Shown here: in pieces, positions 1 to 7,209 of the stretch | Position numbering within the stretch: the first letter of the stretch is position 1 | How the letters are laid out: the number at the start of each line of letters is the position of its first letter | NCBI GenBank assembly: GCA_005883135.1 | Contig: VAZM01000023.1 | Span: 1-38,538, forward strand | Direction of reading: 5' to 3' | From: Alphaproteobacteria bacterium | GTDB taxonomy: Bacteria; Pseudomonadota; Alphaproteobacteria; Rhizobiales; Xanthobacteraceae | DNA: 38,538 bases | Translations under genes and position numbers: made by a program | The notes under the pieces: generated by a model | Databases searched by the model: none | What the model was told of the DNA's origin: nothing | The model's input: the letters and a program-made list of their open reading frames with translations, nothing else

Positions 1-1
1 C

Positions 2-1504
2 ATCTGGAACGACTTCTGGTCAGGCGGCTTGGCCAACCCGCTCCAGGTGATCGAGCAGATCACCTATCTGATCTTCATCAAGCGTCTCGACGAGATGCAG
101 GAGCTGGAGGAGCGCAAGGCCACCACACTCGGCTCCCCTATCGAGCGACGCATCTTCCCCGAGGGCGCGGACGAGCGTGGCGAGCCTTATGCGAACCTGC
201 GCTGGTCGCGCTTCAAGCATTTCGCCGGCCCTGAGATGTTTCGCATCGTCGACGAGCATGTCTTCCCATTCATCCGCGCGCTCAACGGGGAAGGCACTTC
301 CTATGCGCGCCACATGCGCGACGCCCGTTTCCAAATCCCGGGGCCGGCGCTGCTCGCCAAGGTCGTCGACAAGCTCGACAAGCTCGATATGGGCGACCGC
401 GACACAAAGGGCGACGTTTACGAGTACATGCTGGCGAAGATCGCGACAGCCGGCCAGAACGGTCAATTCCGTACCCCGCGCCACATCATCGCGACCATGG
501 TCGAGCTGGTCGAGCCGAAACCAGACGACGTGATCTGCGACCCGGCCGTTGGCACGTGCGGCTTTCTCGTCGCCTGCGGTGAGTACCTCCGCAAGCATCA
601 CGGCGCGCTGTTCCGCGACGACAAGCTGAGGCGGCACTTCCACGAAGGCCTGTTCAACGGCTTCGACTTCGATCCCACGATGCTGCGCATCGGAGCCATG
701 AACATGGCGCTACACGGCGTGGAGGGCGCCAACATCGCCTATCGCGACAGTCTGGCCGAGGAGCACGCCGAGGACGCGGGTCGCTATTCGCTCGTGCTCG
801 CCAATCCACCTTTCGCCGGCTCGCTCGACTACGAAGCGACCGCTAAGGATTTGCAGCGCATCGTCAAGACTAAGAAGACCGAGCTTCTGTTCCTCGCGCT
901 GTTCCTGCGGCTACTCAAGACGGGTGGACGCGCCGCCGTGATCGTGCCGGACGGGGTGCTATTCGGCTCTTCCAAGGCGCACAAGGATTTGCGTCATATC
1001 CTGGTGGAGGAGAACAAGCTCGATGCGGTAATCAAGCTGCCGTCGGGCGTATTTCGGCCGTATGCTGGCGTCTCGACCGCGATCCTTCTGTTCACTCGCA
1101 CCGGTGTCGGCGGCACCGATCAAGTTTGGTTCTATGATGTCCGGGCCGACGGCTGGTCGCTCGACGACAAACGTCAGCCGCTCCTCTCTGAGGACAAGCT
1201 TGGGCCCACGCCGGCGGGGATCCTGACTGAAGCGGAGGCCGAGAAGAACAATTTGCCCGACTTGGTGCGGCGCTGGACCGAACGCAATAGCGCGGAGCTT
1301 CAACGACCACGCACCGCACAAAGCTTTTGCGTTCCGAAGGCCGATATCATGGCAGCGGGCTACGATCTCTCGCTAAACCGCTACAAGGAGGTGGAGCACG
1401 AGGAGGTCGCGCACGAAAGCCCGGCGGCGATCCTCGCCGATCTGCGGCGGATCGAGGCGGAGATCGCAAAGGGGATGAAGCGCCTTGAGGAGATGCTCGG
1501 GTGA
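2..1504 (+). CDS. hsdM: Type I restriction-modification DNA methyltransferase subunit HsdM (5'-partial)
   Basis: N6-adenine methyltransferase subunit of a type I restriction-modification complex; it pairs with HsdS for DNA recognition and methylates adenine using SAM. The reading frame is open to the left edge and encodes the family N-terminus (I-W-N-D-F-W...LANPLQVIEQITYL), so the true start lies just outside the window; TTG at 29 is internal. Counting from 29, the SAM-binding motif DPAVGTCGF begins at about residue 171 and the catalytic NPPF motif at 259. The C-terminus (RRIEAEIAKGMKRLEEML) is helical, as expected for contact with HsdS. The stop overlaps the hsdS start by 4 bp (GTGA), so the two are translationally coupled. 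No hsdR is visible downstream. The protein looks intact within the window, but its specificity partner is broken, so the system is probably unable to methylate at a defined site. Confidence 0.93.
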   Translation: MWNDFWSGGLANPLQVIEQITYLIFIKRLDEMQELEERKATTLGSPIERRIFPEGADERGEPYANLRWSRFKHFAGPEMFRIVDEHVFPFIRALNGEGTSYARHMRDARFQIPGPALLAKVVDKLDKLDMGDRDTKGDVYEYMLAKIATAGQNGQFRTPRHIIATMVELVEPKPDDVICDPAVGTCGFLVACGEYLRKHHGALFRDDKLRRHFHEGLFNGFDFDPTMLRIGAMNMALHGVEGANIAYRDSLAEEHAEDAGRYSLVLANPPFAGSLDYEATAKDLQRIVKTKKTELLFLALFLRLLKTGGRAAVIVPDGVLFGSSKAHKDLRHILVEENKLDAVIKLPSGVFRPYAGVSTAILLFTRTGVGGTDQVWFYDVRADGWSLDDKRQPLLSEDKLGPTPAGILTEAEAEKNNLPDLVRRWTERNSAELQRPRTAQSFCVPKADIMAAGYDLSLNRYKEVEHEEVAHESPAAILADLRRIEAEIAKGMKRLEEMLG

Positions 1505-1731
1505 CAGTGACTACGACACTTGGAGAGGTAGCAGAATTTATCAATGGCTTGGCCTTTAAACCCGACGATTGGACGGAAGAAGGCCGTCGCATCATTCGAA
1601 TTCAAAATCTTACCGATCAGACGAAGCCTTACAACAGATCGACCCGCAAAGTAGACGAGAAGTTCGTCGCTAAACCAGGTGATATCCTTGTCTCCTGGTC
1701 GGCATCACTGGGGGTAAGAAAGCCGACTTGA
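1501..1731 (+). pseudogene. hsdS: Truncated type I specificity subunit HsdS (first target-recognition domain only)
   Basis: N-terminal fragment of the DNA-recognition subunit. It starts at GTG 1501, overlapping the hsdM stop. About 70 residues match the beginning of a target-recognition domain: LGEVAEFINGLAFKP, IIRIQNLTD, then the diagnostic GDILVSWSASLGV. Normal HsdS proteins are about 400 residues with two recognition domains and two long helical spacers; here the frame changes content right after SLGV and stops at 1729-1731. The downstream sequence belongs to an unrelated gene in another frame, so this is a deletion or recombination breakpoint and not a simple point mutation. Base composition is more AT-rich than the flanks, consistent with horizontally acquired DNA. 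A working specificity subunit would have to come from elsewhere. Confidence 0.85.
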
Positions 1732-2075
1732 TCGTCATCGAACTGAAGCGCACTGAAGATGGCGGTCACATGGAGCTCCAGGCTATCAGATATGCCGCAA
1801 TGGTCAGCAATATGACTTTTGCGGATGCCGTAACTGCACACTCAAAATTTCTCACGAAAACCAGCGGGAACCCAGCTGAGGCAGAAAATGCGATACTGAA
1901 CTTTCTTGGATGGGACGAACCCAAAGGCAGCGAGTTTGGCCAAGATGTGAAGATTGTGTTGGTCTCGGCTAACTTCTCTCCCGAAATTACGACTTCGGTT
2001 CTTTGGTTAAATGAGCGCGAGTTGGATATTCGTTGCGTGCGCTTAATTCCATACCAGTTTATGGGTAAGACCTAG
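1701..2075 (+). pseudogene. Headless PD-(D/E)XK nuclease-like remnant
   Basis: The frame is open from 1683 (after a TGA at 1680-1682), and recognisable protein begins at about 1710: GGKKADLIVIELKRTEDGG, then MELQAIRYAAMVS, ILNFLGWDEP and ELDIRCVRLIPY. The D...E-x-K in ADLIVIELK looks like the core of a PD-(D/E)XK fold. As I recall them, relatives have well over 100 residues before this core and continue past the final RLIPY, so both ends seem to be missing; the frame stops at 2073-2075. There is no plausible ATG and no ribosome-binding site upstream. The 5' boundary coincides with the point where hsdS stops. Assignment to a nuclease-like family is by motif recognition only. Confidence 0.6.
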
Positions 2076-2194
2076 AGTAATGCTTTGACTTCAAGGGCAG
2101 GTGAACTGCTGACGACGCCGGCGCATTGCGCAAGGCAGTGACGCCATCGCCTACATGCCAGCGTTGCCCAAGCACCGCAGGATGAAGAACAGTA

Positions 2195-3280
2195 TCACCC
2201 CACCCTCAGCTTGCCCCGCTCCTCCCGCCAAAATCTCTTATGCTGCCCGGCCAGCCCGCGCGCCGGAATCCGCACGATCTTCTGCGCATCGGAGACCGCG
2301 GTGCCGATGCGCTGCGCCGTGCGGCCGTGGGCGCGGAGGATCGAAAGCGTGCGCTCGGCGGACGCAGGATCGACCACGTAGCAGAAGCCGATCCCCATGT
2401 TGAAGACCTCGAACATCTCGCTGTCGTCGACCTTGGCGTGGCGCTGGATGAGGGGAAAGATGGGATGCGGGTCGATGAGCGCGTCGAGCTCGAAGCCGAC
2501 CGGCGCGGCGACGCGGGCGAGGTTGAGGAGTCCATCGCCGGTGATGTTGATCAGCGCGTGCACGCCGGGAACGGCGCTTAGGATCTCCAGCGCCTCGCGC
2601 ACGTAGATGTCGGTCGGGCGCAGGAGCTCCTCGCCGAGCGTGACGGCAAGCTCCTCGAATTTGTGGCTAATGCCGTAGTGGTGATCGGCGAAGAACGCCT
2701 TGCGCGCGAGCGAAAGGCCGTTGCTGTGGATGCCGCTGCTCTTGACGCCGATGACGGCGTCGCCTTCGCGCACGGCGCGCCCGTCGATGACCTTGTCGAG
2801 ATCGACGCGGCCGACCGCCATGCCGACGATGTCGAAGTGCTTGACCACGTCCTTGAGCTGCGCGGTCTCGCCGCCCGAGATCGAGATCTGCGCGAGCTCG
2901 GCGCCCTTGCACAGGCCCTCCGCGACGGCGTCGAGCATGGCGGCGTCGGTCTTCTCCACCGCGATGTAGTCGACGAGCGAGAGGGGCTTGGCGCCGACGC
3001 AGATCATGTCGTTGACGTTCATGGCGACGCAGTCGATGCCGATGGTGTCGTACTTGCCCATCATGTCGGCGATGATGGTCTTCGAGCCGACGCCGTCGGT
3101 GCAGAGCGCGAGCCCGACGCCGTCGAGCTCGATGACGTTGGCGAAGTAGCCGATCGGCAGGATGAGGCGGCCGAGGCCGGCGGCCGGCCAGGTCTTCTGC
3201 ACGCGGGCGATGATGCGGTTGAGCCCCGCATCCGCCTCGGCGATGTCGACGCCGCTCTCGCGGTAGGTTTCGCTGCGCAT
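2195..3280 (-). CDS. purM: Phosphoribosylformylglycinamidine cyclo-ligase (AIR synthetase)
   Basis: Cytosolic purine-biosynthesis enzyme that closes the imidazole ring of FGAM with ATP to give AIR. The 361-residue length is close to the family norm (about 345-350). The N-terminus MRSETYRESGVDIAEAD is typical; DGVGSKT (residues 62-68) and GIDCVAMNVNDM (81-92) are the conserved nucleotide- and substrate-binding signatures; SSGIHSNGLSL and NITGDGLLNL also match. The ATG at 3280 gives the standard N-terminus. In many alphaproteobacteria purN follows purM, but here the downstream side is the restriction-modification remnant and no purN is visible, so purN is probably elsewhere. The upstream side is a dense repeat cluster, so the promoter probably lies between the gene and the first hairpin or is read through from beyond it. 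Confidence 0.97.
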   Translation of the reverse strand: MRSETYRESGVDIAEADAGLNRIIARVQKTWPAAGLGRLILPIGYFANVIELDGVGLALCTDGVGSKTIIADMMGKYDTIGIDCVAMNVNDMICVGAKPLSLVDYIAVEKTDAAMLDAVAEGLCKGAELAQISISGGETAQLKDVVKHFDIVGMAVGRVDLDKVIDGRAVREGDAVIGVKSSGIHSNGLSLARKAFFADHHYGISHKFEELAVTLGEELLRPTDIYVREALEILSAVPGVHALINITGDGLLNLARVAAPVGFELDALIDPHPIFPLIQRHAKVDDSEMFEVFNMGIGFCYVVDPASAERTLSILRAHGRTAQRIGTAVSDAQKIVRIPARGLAGQHKRFWREERGKLRVG

Positions 3281-3304
3281 GCTTGTTGGCCCCGCTCGCC
3301 GTCT

Positions 3305-3404
3305 GCCCTCATCCTGAGGAGCGGCCCGAAGGGCCGCGTCTCGAAGGATGAGGGCGGCCTCATGCTTCGAGACGCCCGCTGCGCGGGCTCCTCAGCATGA
3401 GGCC
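3305..3404. repeat. Two back-to-back family A palindromes
   Basis: 3305-3355 is the variant CCCTCATCCTGAGGAGC...GTCTCGAAGGATGAGGG with loop GGCCCGAAGGGCC. 3356-3404 is the variant GGCCTCATGCTTCGAGACG...CTCCTCAGCATGAGGCC. They abut directly upstream of purM, and each can form a long hairpin. Confidence 0.9.
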
Positions 3405-3412
3405 GACTGCAC

Positions 3413-3501
3413 CGTCATGCCCGGACTTGATCCGGGCATCCATCGGAAAAAGTCAGTTCATTTGAAGAGGATGGATTGCCGGGTCAAGCCCGGCAATGAC
3501 G
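3413..3501. repeat. Complete family B palindromic element
   Basis: The left arm hairpin CGTCATGCCCGG...CCGGGCATCCATC and the right arm hairpin GATGGATTGCCGGG...CCCGGCAATGACG flank a short AT-richer spacer. This is an undisrupted two-arm copy and a useful reference for the copies carrying inserts. Confidence 0.9.
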
Positions 3502-3833
3502 GGGCTGAGGATAACGCGTAGCTGGTGCCTCCGCCCTCATCCTGAGGAGGGCGCGCAGCGCCCGTCTCGAAGGATGAGGCGGGCACCCTCAAGACGCTGT
3601 CTCGAAGGATGTGGCGGCCTCATGCTTCGAGACGGCGGCTTCGCCGCCTCCTCAGCATGAGGCCGGGCGGGGCTGGATGTACGCGCAGGCTTTATCCTTT
3701 TGCATGCCCCTTACCCCACGCTCATTGCGTCATGGCCGGGCTTGTCCCGGCCATCCACGTCTTTGATCTTCTTAAAAAAGACGTGGATGCCCGCGCCAAG
3801 CGCGGGCATGACGATGCTAGGGCGGGCGGCCCC
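3502..3833. repeat. Repeat cluster between purM and the CoA-transferase gene
   Basis: No gene is seen here. The stretch holds family A copies at about 3533-3580 and 3616-3664, a fragment of A (CTCGAAGGATG) near 3601, and a complete family B element at 3728-3813 with arms CATGGCCGGGCTTGTCCCGG and GATGCCCGCGCCAAGCGCGG. The loop CGCC-AA-GCGC of this right arm is the undisrupted version of the site occupied by element D at 11349. Confidence 0.85.
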
Positions 3834-5129
3834 TCACTTCTGCGGGCGCTTCGCCCCCGGCGTGAACTCGGCGCGGATTTTGGCGCTGTGCTCGCCGAGG
3901 GACGGCACGGCGCCGTAGCGGCGCGGCGCCGCGTCGGAGCGCGCGGGCGGGGCGGGATAGCTCACCGCACCCGAAGCTGTGCCGATGTCGATGCGGCGCA
4001 GCTGCGGGTGCACGGCGAGGTCGCCCGTATCATTGACGCGAGCGAAAGCGATGTCGTTTTCCGCCAGCTTTTGCGTCAGCGCCGCCTCATCGGTGGCGCC
4101 GAACACGGCAGCGACGCGTGCGTCGGTCTCGGCGCGGCGCGCAATGCGCGCGACGTTGGTAGCAAACGCGGGATCGGCGGCGAGCGCCGTGTCGCCCAGC
4201 ACCTTCTCCGCCAGCACGCGCCACTCGCGGTCGCTCTGGATCGAGATCAAAATGTCGGCGCCGTCCTTGGTCTTGAACGCGCCGTAGGGCGCAATCGAGA
4301 TGTGGGCGAGGCCGATGCGCTTGGGCGGCGCGCCGCCCTCGTATTGGATGAGCGGCACCGCCATCCACTCCGCCATGGCATCGAACATGGAAATCGAGAT
4401 CGCGGCGCCTTCCCCCGTGCGCTCGCGCGCGTAGAGCGCTTCGAGGATCGCCTCATAGGCGTTCATGCCGGCGGCGATGTCGCAGACCGAGACGCCGACG
4501 CGCGCCGGCGCCTCGGGCGAGCCGGTGACGGAAGCGAGCCCCGATTCCGCCTGCACCAGCATGTCGTAGGCCTTGCGCGCCGCGTAGGGGCCGTCCTCGC
4601 CGTAGCCGGAGATCGAGCAGATCACGAGGCGCGGGTGCGCGGCCCGCAGCGCGGCGAGCGGGAAGCCGAGCTTGGCGATCGCGCCGGGCTTGAGGTTCTG
4701 TACGAACACGTCGGCCTTGCCGAGCATCGCGGCGAGGAGCGCCTTGTCGTCCTCGCGGGCGAGATCGAGCACGAGGGATTCCTTGCCGCGGTTGAGCCAG
4801 ACGAAATACGCGCTCTGGCCTTCTGGCGCGATGCAAGCTGAATCTGATGCCGCGAGTTCGGTGTGTTTTCCCTCCACAAACTCGGTGTGTTCCCCTCCCC
4901 CACCCAAACCCCGGCGAGCCGAGGTTTGGGTGGGGGAGGGAGCAGACCGAGTGTGCTGCGCGGGAGCGCGCGGAACGGCGAGCTTGTCGTAGTAGCGCGC
5001 GAAGTCGCCCTCGGGCCGCTCGACCTTGATCACGCGCGCGCCGGCATCCGCCAGGCGGCAGGTGCACATGGGCGCCGCCACCGCCTGCTCCAGCGACACC
5101 ACCAGCAGGCCTGAAAGGGGAAGGGGCAT
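3834..5129 (-). CDS. CaiB/BaiF (family III) CoA-transferase with an in-frame repeat insert
   Basis: Transfers CoA between carboxylic acids through an aspartyl-CoA intermediate; the substrate cannot be told from sequence. The N-terminus LPLSGLLVVSLEQAVAAPMCT, then LADAGARVIKVERPEGDFAR (residues 27-45) and GQSAYFVWLNRGKESLVLDL (104-123), are family signatures. Asp217 in VSVCDIAAGMNAY aligns with the nucleophile of formyl-CoA transferase. At 431 residues the protein is longer than the usual ~380-400, because residues ~51-103 replace what is normally a direct link between the GDFAR and GQSAYF motifs. That segment is encoded by a family C palindrome and flanking sequence (about 4856-4975) and is low-complexity (SAPSPTQTSARRGLGGGGEH). 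The frame is preserved, so the gene may still work. The ATG at 5129 gives the standard N-terminus; no strong ribosome-binding site is seen. Confidence 0.9.
   Translation of the reverse strand: MPLPLSGLLVVSLEQAVAAPMCTCRLADAGARVIKVERPEGDFARYYDKLAVPRAPAQHTRSAPSPTQTSARRGLGGGGEHTEFVEGKHTELAASDSACIAPEGQSAYFVWLNRGKESLVLDLAREDDKALLAAMLGKADVFVQNLKPGAIAKLGFPLAALRAAHPRLVICSISGYGEDGPYAARKAYDMLVQAESGLASVTGSPEAPARVGVSVCDIAAGMNAYEAILEALYARERTGEGAAISISMFDAMAEWMAVPLIQYEGGAPPKRIGLAHISIAPYGAFKTKDGADILISIQSDREWRVLAEKVLGDTALAADPAFATNVARIARRAETDARVAAVFGATDEAALTQKLAENDIAFARVNDTGDLAVHPQLRRIDIGTASGAVSYPAPPARSDAAPRRYGAVPSLGEHSAKIRAEFTPGAKRPQK
4856..4954. repeat. Family C palindrome inside the CoA-transferase gene
   Basis: 4880-4954 has termini ACTCGGT and ACCGAGT and a long stem CTCCCCCACCCAAACC/GGTTTGGGTGGGGGAG. 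A partial tandem copy of the left end (TTCGGTGTGTTTTCCCTCC) lies at 4856-4876. The element is read through in frame. Confidence 0.85.
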
Positions 5130-5484
5130 GGGATTGTTTGCGGGAAGTTCCAGTGACCGTCGGGCTTATAGCCAGCAGTGAGCAATAGGCGCGTTTACGC
5201 GCGCGTTCAACGCGCTATGGCGAAACGCGCACCACCGCCCTCATCCTGAGGAGCGGCCCGAAGGCCCGCGTCTCGAAGGATGTGGGCGGGACGTCGAACG
5301 ATGAGGGCGGCCTCATGCTTCGAGACGCCGCGCTGTCGCGCGGCTCCTCAGCATGAGGCCGAGGAGAGCGCGTCGCGCCAAGCTGGGTCACTCGTCATGG
5401 CCGGGCTTGTCCCGGCCATCCACGTCTTTAAACCTCGGGCACAAAAGTAAGACGTGGATGCCCGGCACAAGGCCGGGCATGACG
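5130..5484. repeat. Repeat cluster (D-like, A, A, B) between CoA-transferase and transglycosylase
   Basis: No gene is seen. 5188-5220 is a diverged D element (GGCGCGTTTACGCGCG...CGCGCTATGG). 5237-5287 and 5309-5360 are family A palindromes, the second followed by GAGGAGAG. 5393-5484 is a complete B element with arms CATGGCCGGGCTTGTCCCGG and ATGCCCGGCACAAGGCCGGG. The end of this B element gives a spurious N-terminal extension to the downstream gene. Confidence 0.87.
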
Positions 5485-5549
5485 GACGAGAGGTCGGGCA
5501 CGTAGCCACCGCTTCGCGCGCCTGCCGCGCGCTGCTATCTTTCCCTGCA

Positions 5550-6623
5550 ATGATGCCACCGGCTTCGCCGTTATCGCGCATGGCCCGCATTGCGATCATC
5601 GCGCTGATGCTGCTCGCGTCAGCGTCCGCGCTCGCGCAGCAAGGCGAGCCGAGCGCGCCGGCGCCGGCCGCGCCCGGCGGCACTACGACACCGCCTGCTG
5701 CTACCGACACGCCGCCGGCGGATGCGCCGCCCGCGGACACGCCGGAAGCGCCAGCCCCCGGAGCGCCATCCGCCGAGGCACCGGCTCCCGAACCATCCCC
5801 ACCGCCACCGCCCCGGCGCGTGGGCGACGCGGATCTGCGCGAATCCGTGTGCCTGATGATCGAATCGGCGGCGCGCGCGCACAACCTGCCGCTCGAGTTC
5901 TTCGCCCGCGTGATCTGGCAGGAGAGCCGCTTCCAGCCCAACGTCGTGGGCCCGCGCACGAGGAGCGGCGATCGCGCCCAGGGCATCGCCCAGTTCATGC
6001 CGCGCACCGCCGCCGAGCGCGGCCTGTTCGATCCGTTCGATCCGGTGCAGGCGCTGCCGAAATCGGCGGAATTTCTGCGCGAGCTTGCCGACCAGTTCGG
6101 CAATCTCGGCCTTGCCGCCGCCGCCTACAACGCCGGGCCGGGCCGCGTGCGCGAATTTTTGTCCGCGCGGCGCTCGCTGCCGGCGGAGACGCGTCACTAC
6201 GTGCTCGCCATCACCGGCATCTCGGTCGACGAGTGGGCGGCGAGTGGCAAGCGCGAGCCGGCGCCGGTGGCGAAGCCCGGCTGCAGCGAGCTGATGGCGC
6301 TTCTGCACCGCGCGCCCAACCCGTTCGTGCAGAAGCTCGAGCAGCGCGTGAACGTCGTCGCCGCGGCGCCGTGGGGCGTGCAGCTCGCCGCCGGCTTCTC
6401 GCGCGATCACGCGCTCTCGAACTACGCCATGCTCGCCAAGCGCTACGCCACCGTTCTCGAAGGACGCGACCCGAGCCTCTTAAGCACGCTGTTGCGCAGC
6501 CGCGGCACGCAGCCGTTCTACCAGGTGCGCGTCGGCGCCGACACGCGCGCGGCGGCGGAGACGCTGTGCGGCAGCATCCGCCGCGCCGGCGGCGCCTGCT
6601 TCGTGCTGCGCAACCGCGGGTAG
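5550..6623 (+). CDS. Lytic transglycosylase (SLT domain) with C-terminal SPOR domain
   Basis: Exported murein hydrolase that cleaves MurNAc-GlcNAc bonds with formation of 1,6-anhydroMurNAc. Counting from 5550: an N-terminal signal sequence (MARIAIIALMLLASASALA, residues 11-29), a proline/alanine-rich linker (30-90), then the SLT domain (about 96-215) with catalytic Glu125 in IWQESRF, the AQGIAQFMP motif and AAAAYNAGPGRV. The C-terminal ~80 residues (GVQLAAGFSRDHAL...FYQVRVGADTRAAAE...ACFVLRN) resemble a SPOR domain, which binds denuded septal glycan, so a role at division is likely. The frame is open upstream to 5454, but that part is repeat B sequence. ATG 5550, 5553 or 5580 are the realistic starts; 5580 begins immediately at the signal peptide. 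No ribosome-binding site decides between them. Confidence 0.88.
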   Translation: MMPPASPLSRMARIAIIALMLLASASALAQQGEPSAPAPAAPGGTTTPPAATDTPPADAPPADTPEAPAPGAPSAEAPAPEPSPPPPPRRVGDADLRESVCLMIESAARAHNLPLEFFARVIWQESRFQPNVVGPRTRSGDRAQGIAQFMPRTAAERGLFDPFDPVQALPKSAEFLRELADQFGNLGLAAAAYNAGPGRVREFLSARRSLPAETRHYVLAITGISVDEWAASGKREPAPVAKPGCSELMALLHRAPNPFVQKLEQRVNVVAAAPWGVQLAAGFSRDHALSNYAMLAKRYATVLEGRDPSLLSTLLRSRGTQPFYQVRVGADTRAAAETLCGSIRRAGGACFVLRNRG

Positions 6624-6767
6624 GGTTGCTGGCCGCCCTCATCCTGAGGAGGGCGCCTTAAGCGCGTTTACGCGCGTCTTCGACGCGCTATGGCGCCCGT
6701 CTCGAAGGATGGGGGCGGCCTCACGCTTCGAGACGCCGCACTTCGTGCGGCTCCTCAGCATGAGGCC
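6624..6767. repeat. Family A palindrome carrying nested element D, plus second A copy
   Basis: The first A element spans 6635-6716: CCCTCATCCTGAGGAGGGCGCC on the left and GGCGCCCGTCTCGAAGGATG on the right, with D (6658-6693, TTAAGCGCGTTTACGCGCG...GACGCGCTATGG) filling the loop. A second, uninterrupted A copy follows at 6717-6767. Confidence 0.88.
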
Positions 6768-6798
6768 GAGGAGGGGGCGCGGCGGGGGTAGCGGCAGT

Positions 6799-6984
6799 CG
6801 TCATGGCCGGGCATAGCGCGTCGGAAGACGCGCGTGAACGCGCCTTTGACCCGGCCATCCATCCTCTTTGAAAAAATTTTTGCGAAGAGCGATGGACCAA
6901 CCGAACTCGGGTTTACCCGAGTTCGGGCATTTTAAGGCGCAAGTCGGATAAATCCGACTTGCATGGTCAAGCCCGCGGGTGACG
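6799..6984. repeat. Family B element with two nested inserts: D in the left arm, E in the right arm
   Basis: The left arm CATGGCCGGGC...GACCCGGCCATCC has its loop filled by D in reverse orientation (6813-6847). The spacer (CTCTTTGAAAAAATTTTTGCG) and GCGATGGA are typical of B. The right arm is interrupted by twin-hairpin element E (6901-6962) before TGGTCAAGCCCG...GTGACG. No gene is seen in this stretch. Confidence 0.85.
6901..6962. repeat. Twin-hairpin element E, copy 1
   Basis: Hairpin 1 is CCGAACTCGGG-TTTA-CCCGAGTTCGG; the linker is GCATTTTAAGGCG; hairpin 2 is CAAGTCGG-ATAA-ATCCGACTTG. Both stems are perfect or nearly so, and the linker is AT-richer than the surroundings. Confidence 0.85.
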
Positions 6985-7032
6985 CATCTGACTCGATTCG
7001 AGCGGCGAACTCAGTCTACTCACTCTCCTCGC

Positions 7033-7190
7033 ACTCGGTTTTTATTCTCCCCCCTTGTGGGGAGGGTCGCGCGCCGAAGCGCAGCGAAGGCGCGCGGGGT
7101 GGGGGTCGTGGTTGTTGCGCGAGACGTGTCCACCAACTCCGACCCCCACCCCTAACCCCTCCCCACAAGGGGGAGGGGAACCGACCGAGT
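7033..7190. repeat. Long family C palindrome
   Basis: Termini ACTCGGT and ACCGAGT; arms CTCCCCCCTTGTGGGGAGGG and CCCTCCCCACAAGGGGGAGG. The left arm carries an additional GC hairpin (GCGCGCCGAAGCGCAGCGAA then GGCGCGC). It ends just beyond the stop of the AmpC-like gene and could act as a bidirectional structure; there is no T-tract, so I do not call it a terminator. Confidence 0.85.
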
Positions 7191-7209
7191 GCGTCGATCG
7201 CGCGGTGGC

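Noticed and set aside
2663-3400. Long open frame antisense to purM
   Set aside because: A shadow frame produced by GC-rich codon use; its translation is rich in H, R, D and V without motifs, and purM on the other strand is unambiguous.
3305-3813. CRISPR array
   Set aside because: The repeats are palindromic, of several kinds, directly abutting or irregularly spaced, with no uniform spacers and no cas genes.
5454-5549. N-terminal extension of the transglycosylase
   Set aside because: Encoded by the end of a family B repeat; the signal peptide begins later, and the same repeat-derived residues would appear in front of unrelated genes.
7033-7190. Intrinsic terminator for the AmpC-like gene
   Set aside because: A strong hairpin but no following T-tract in either direction, and it is one of a dispersed repeat family.
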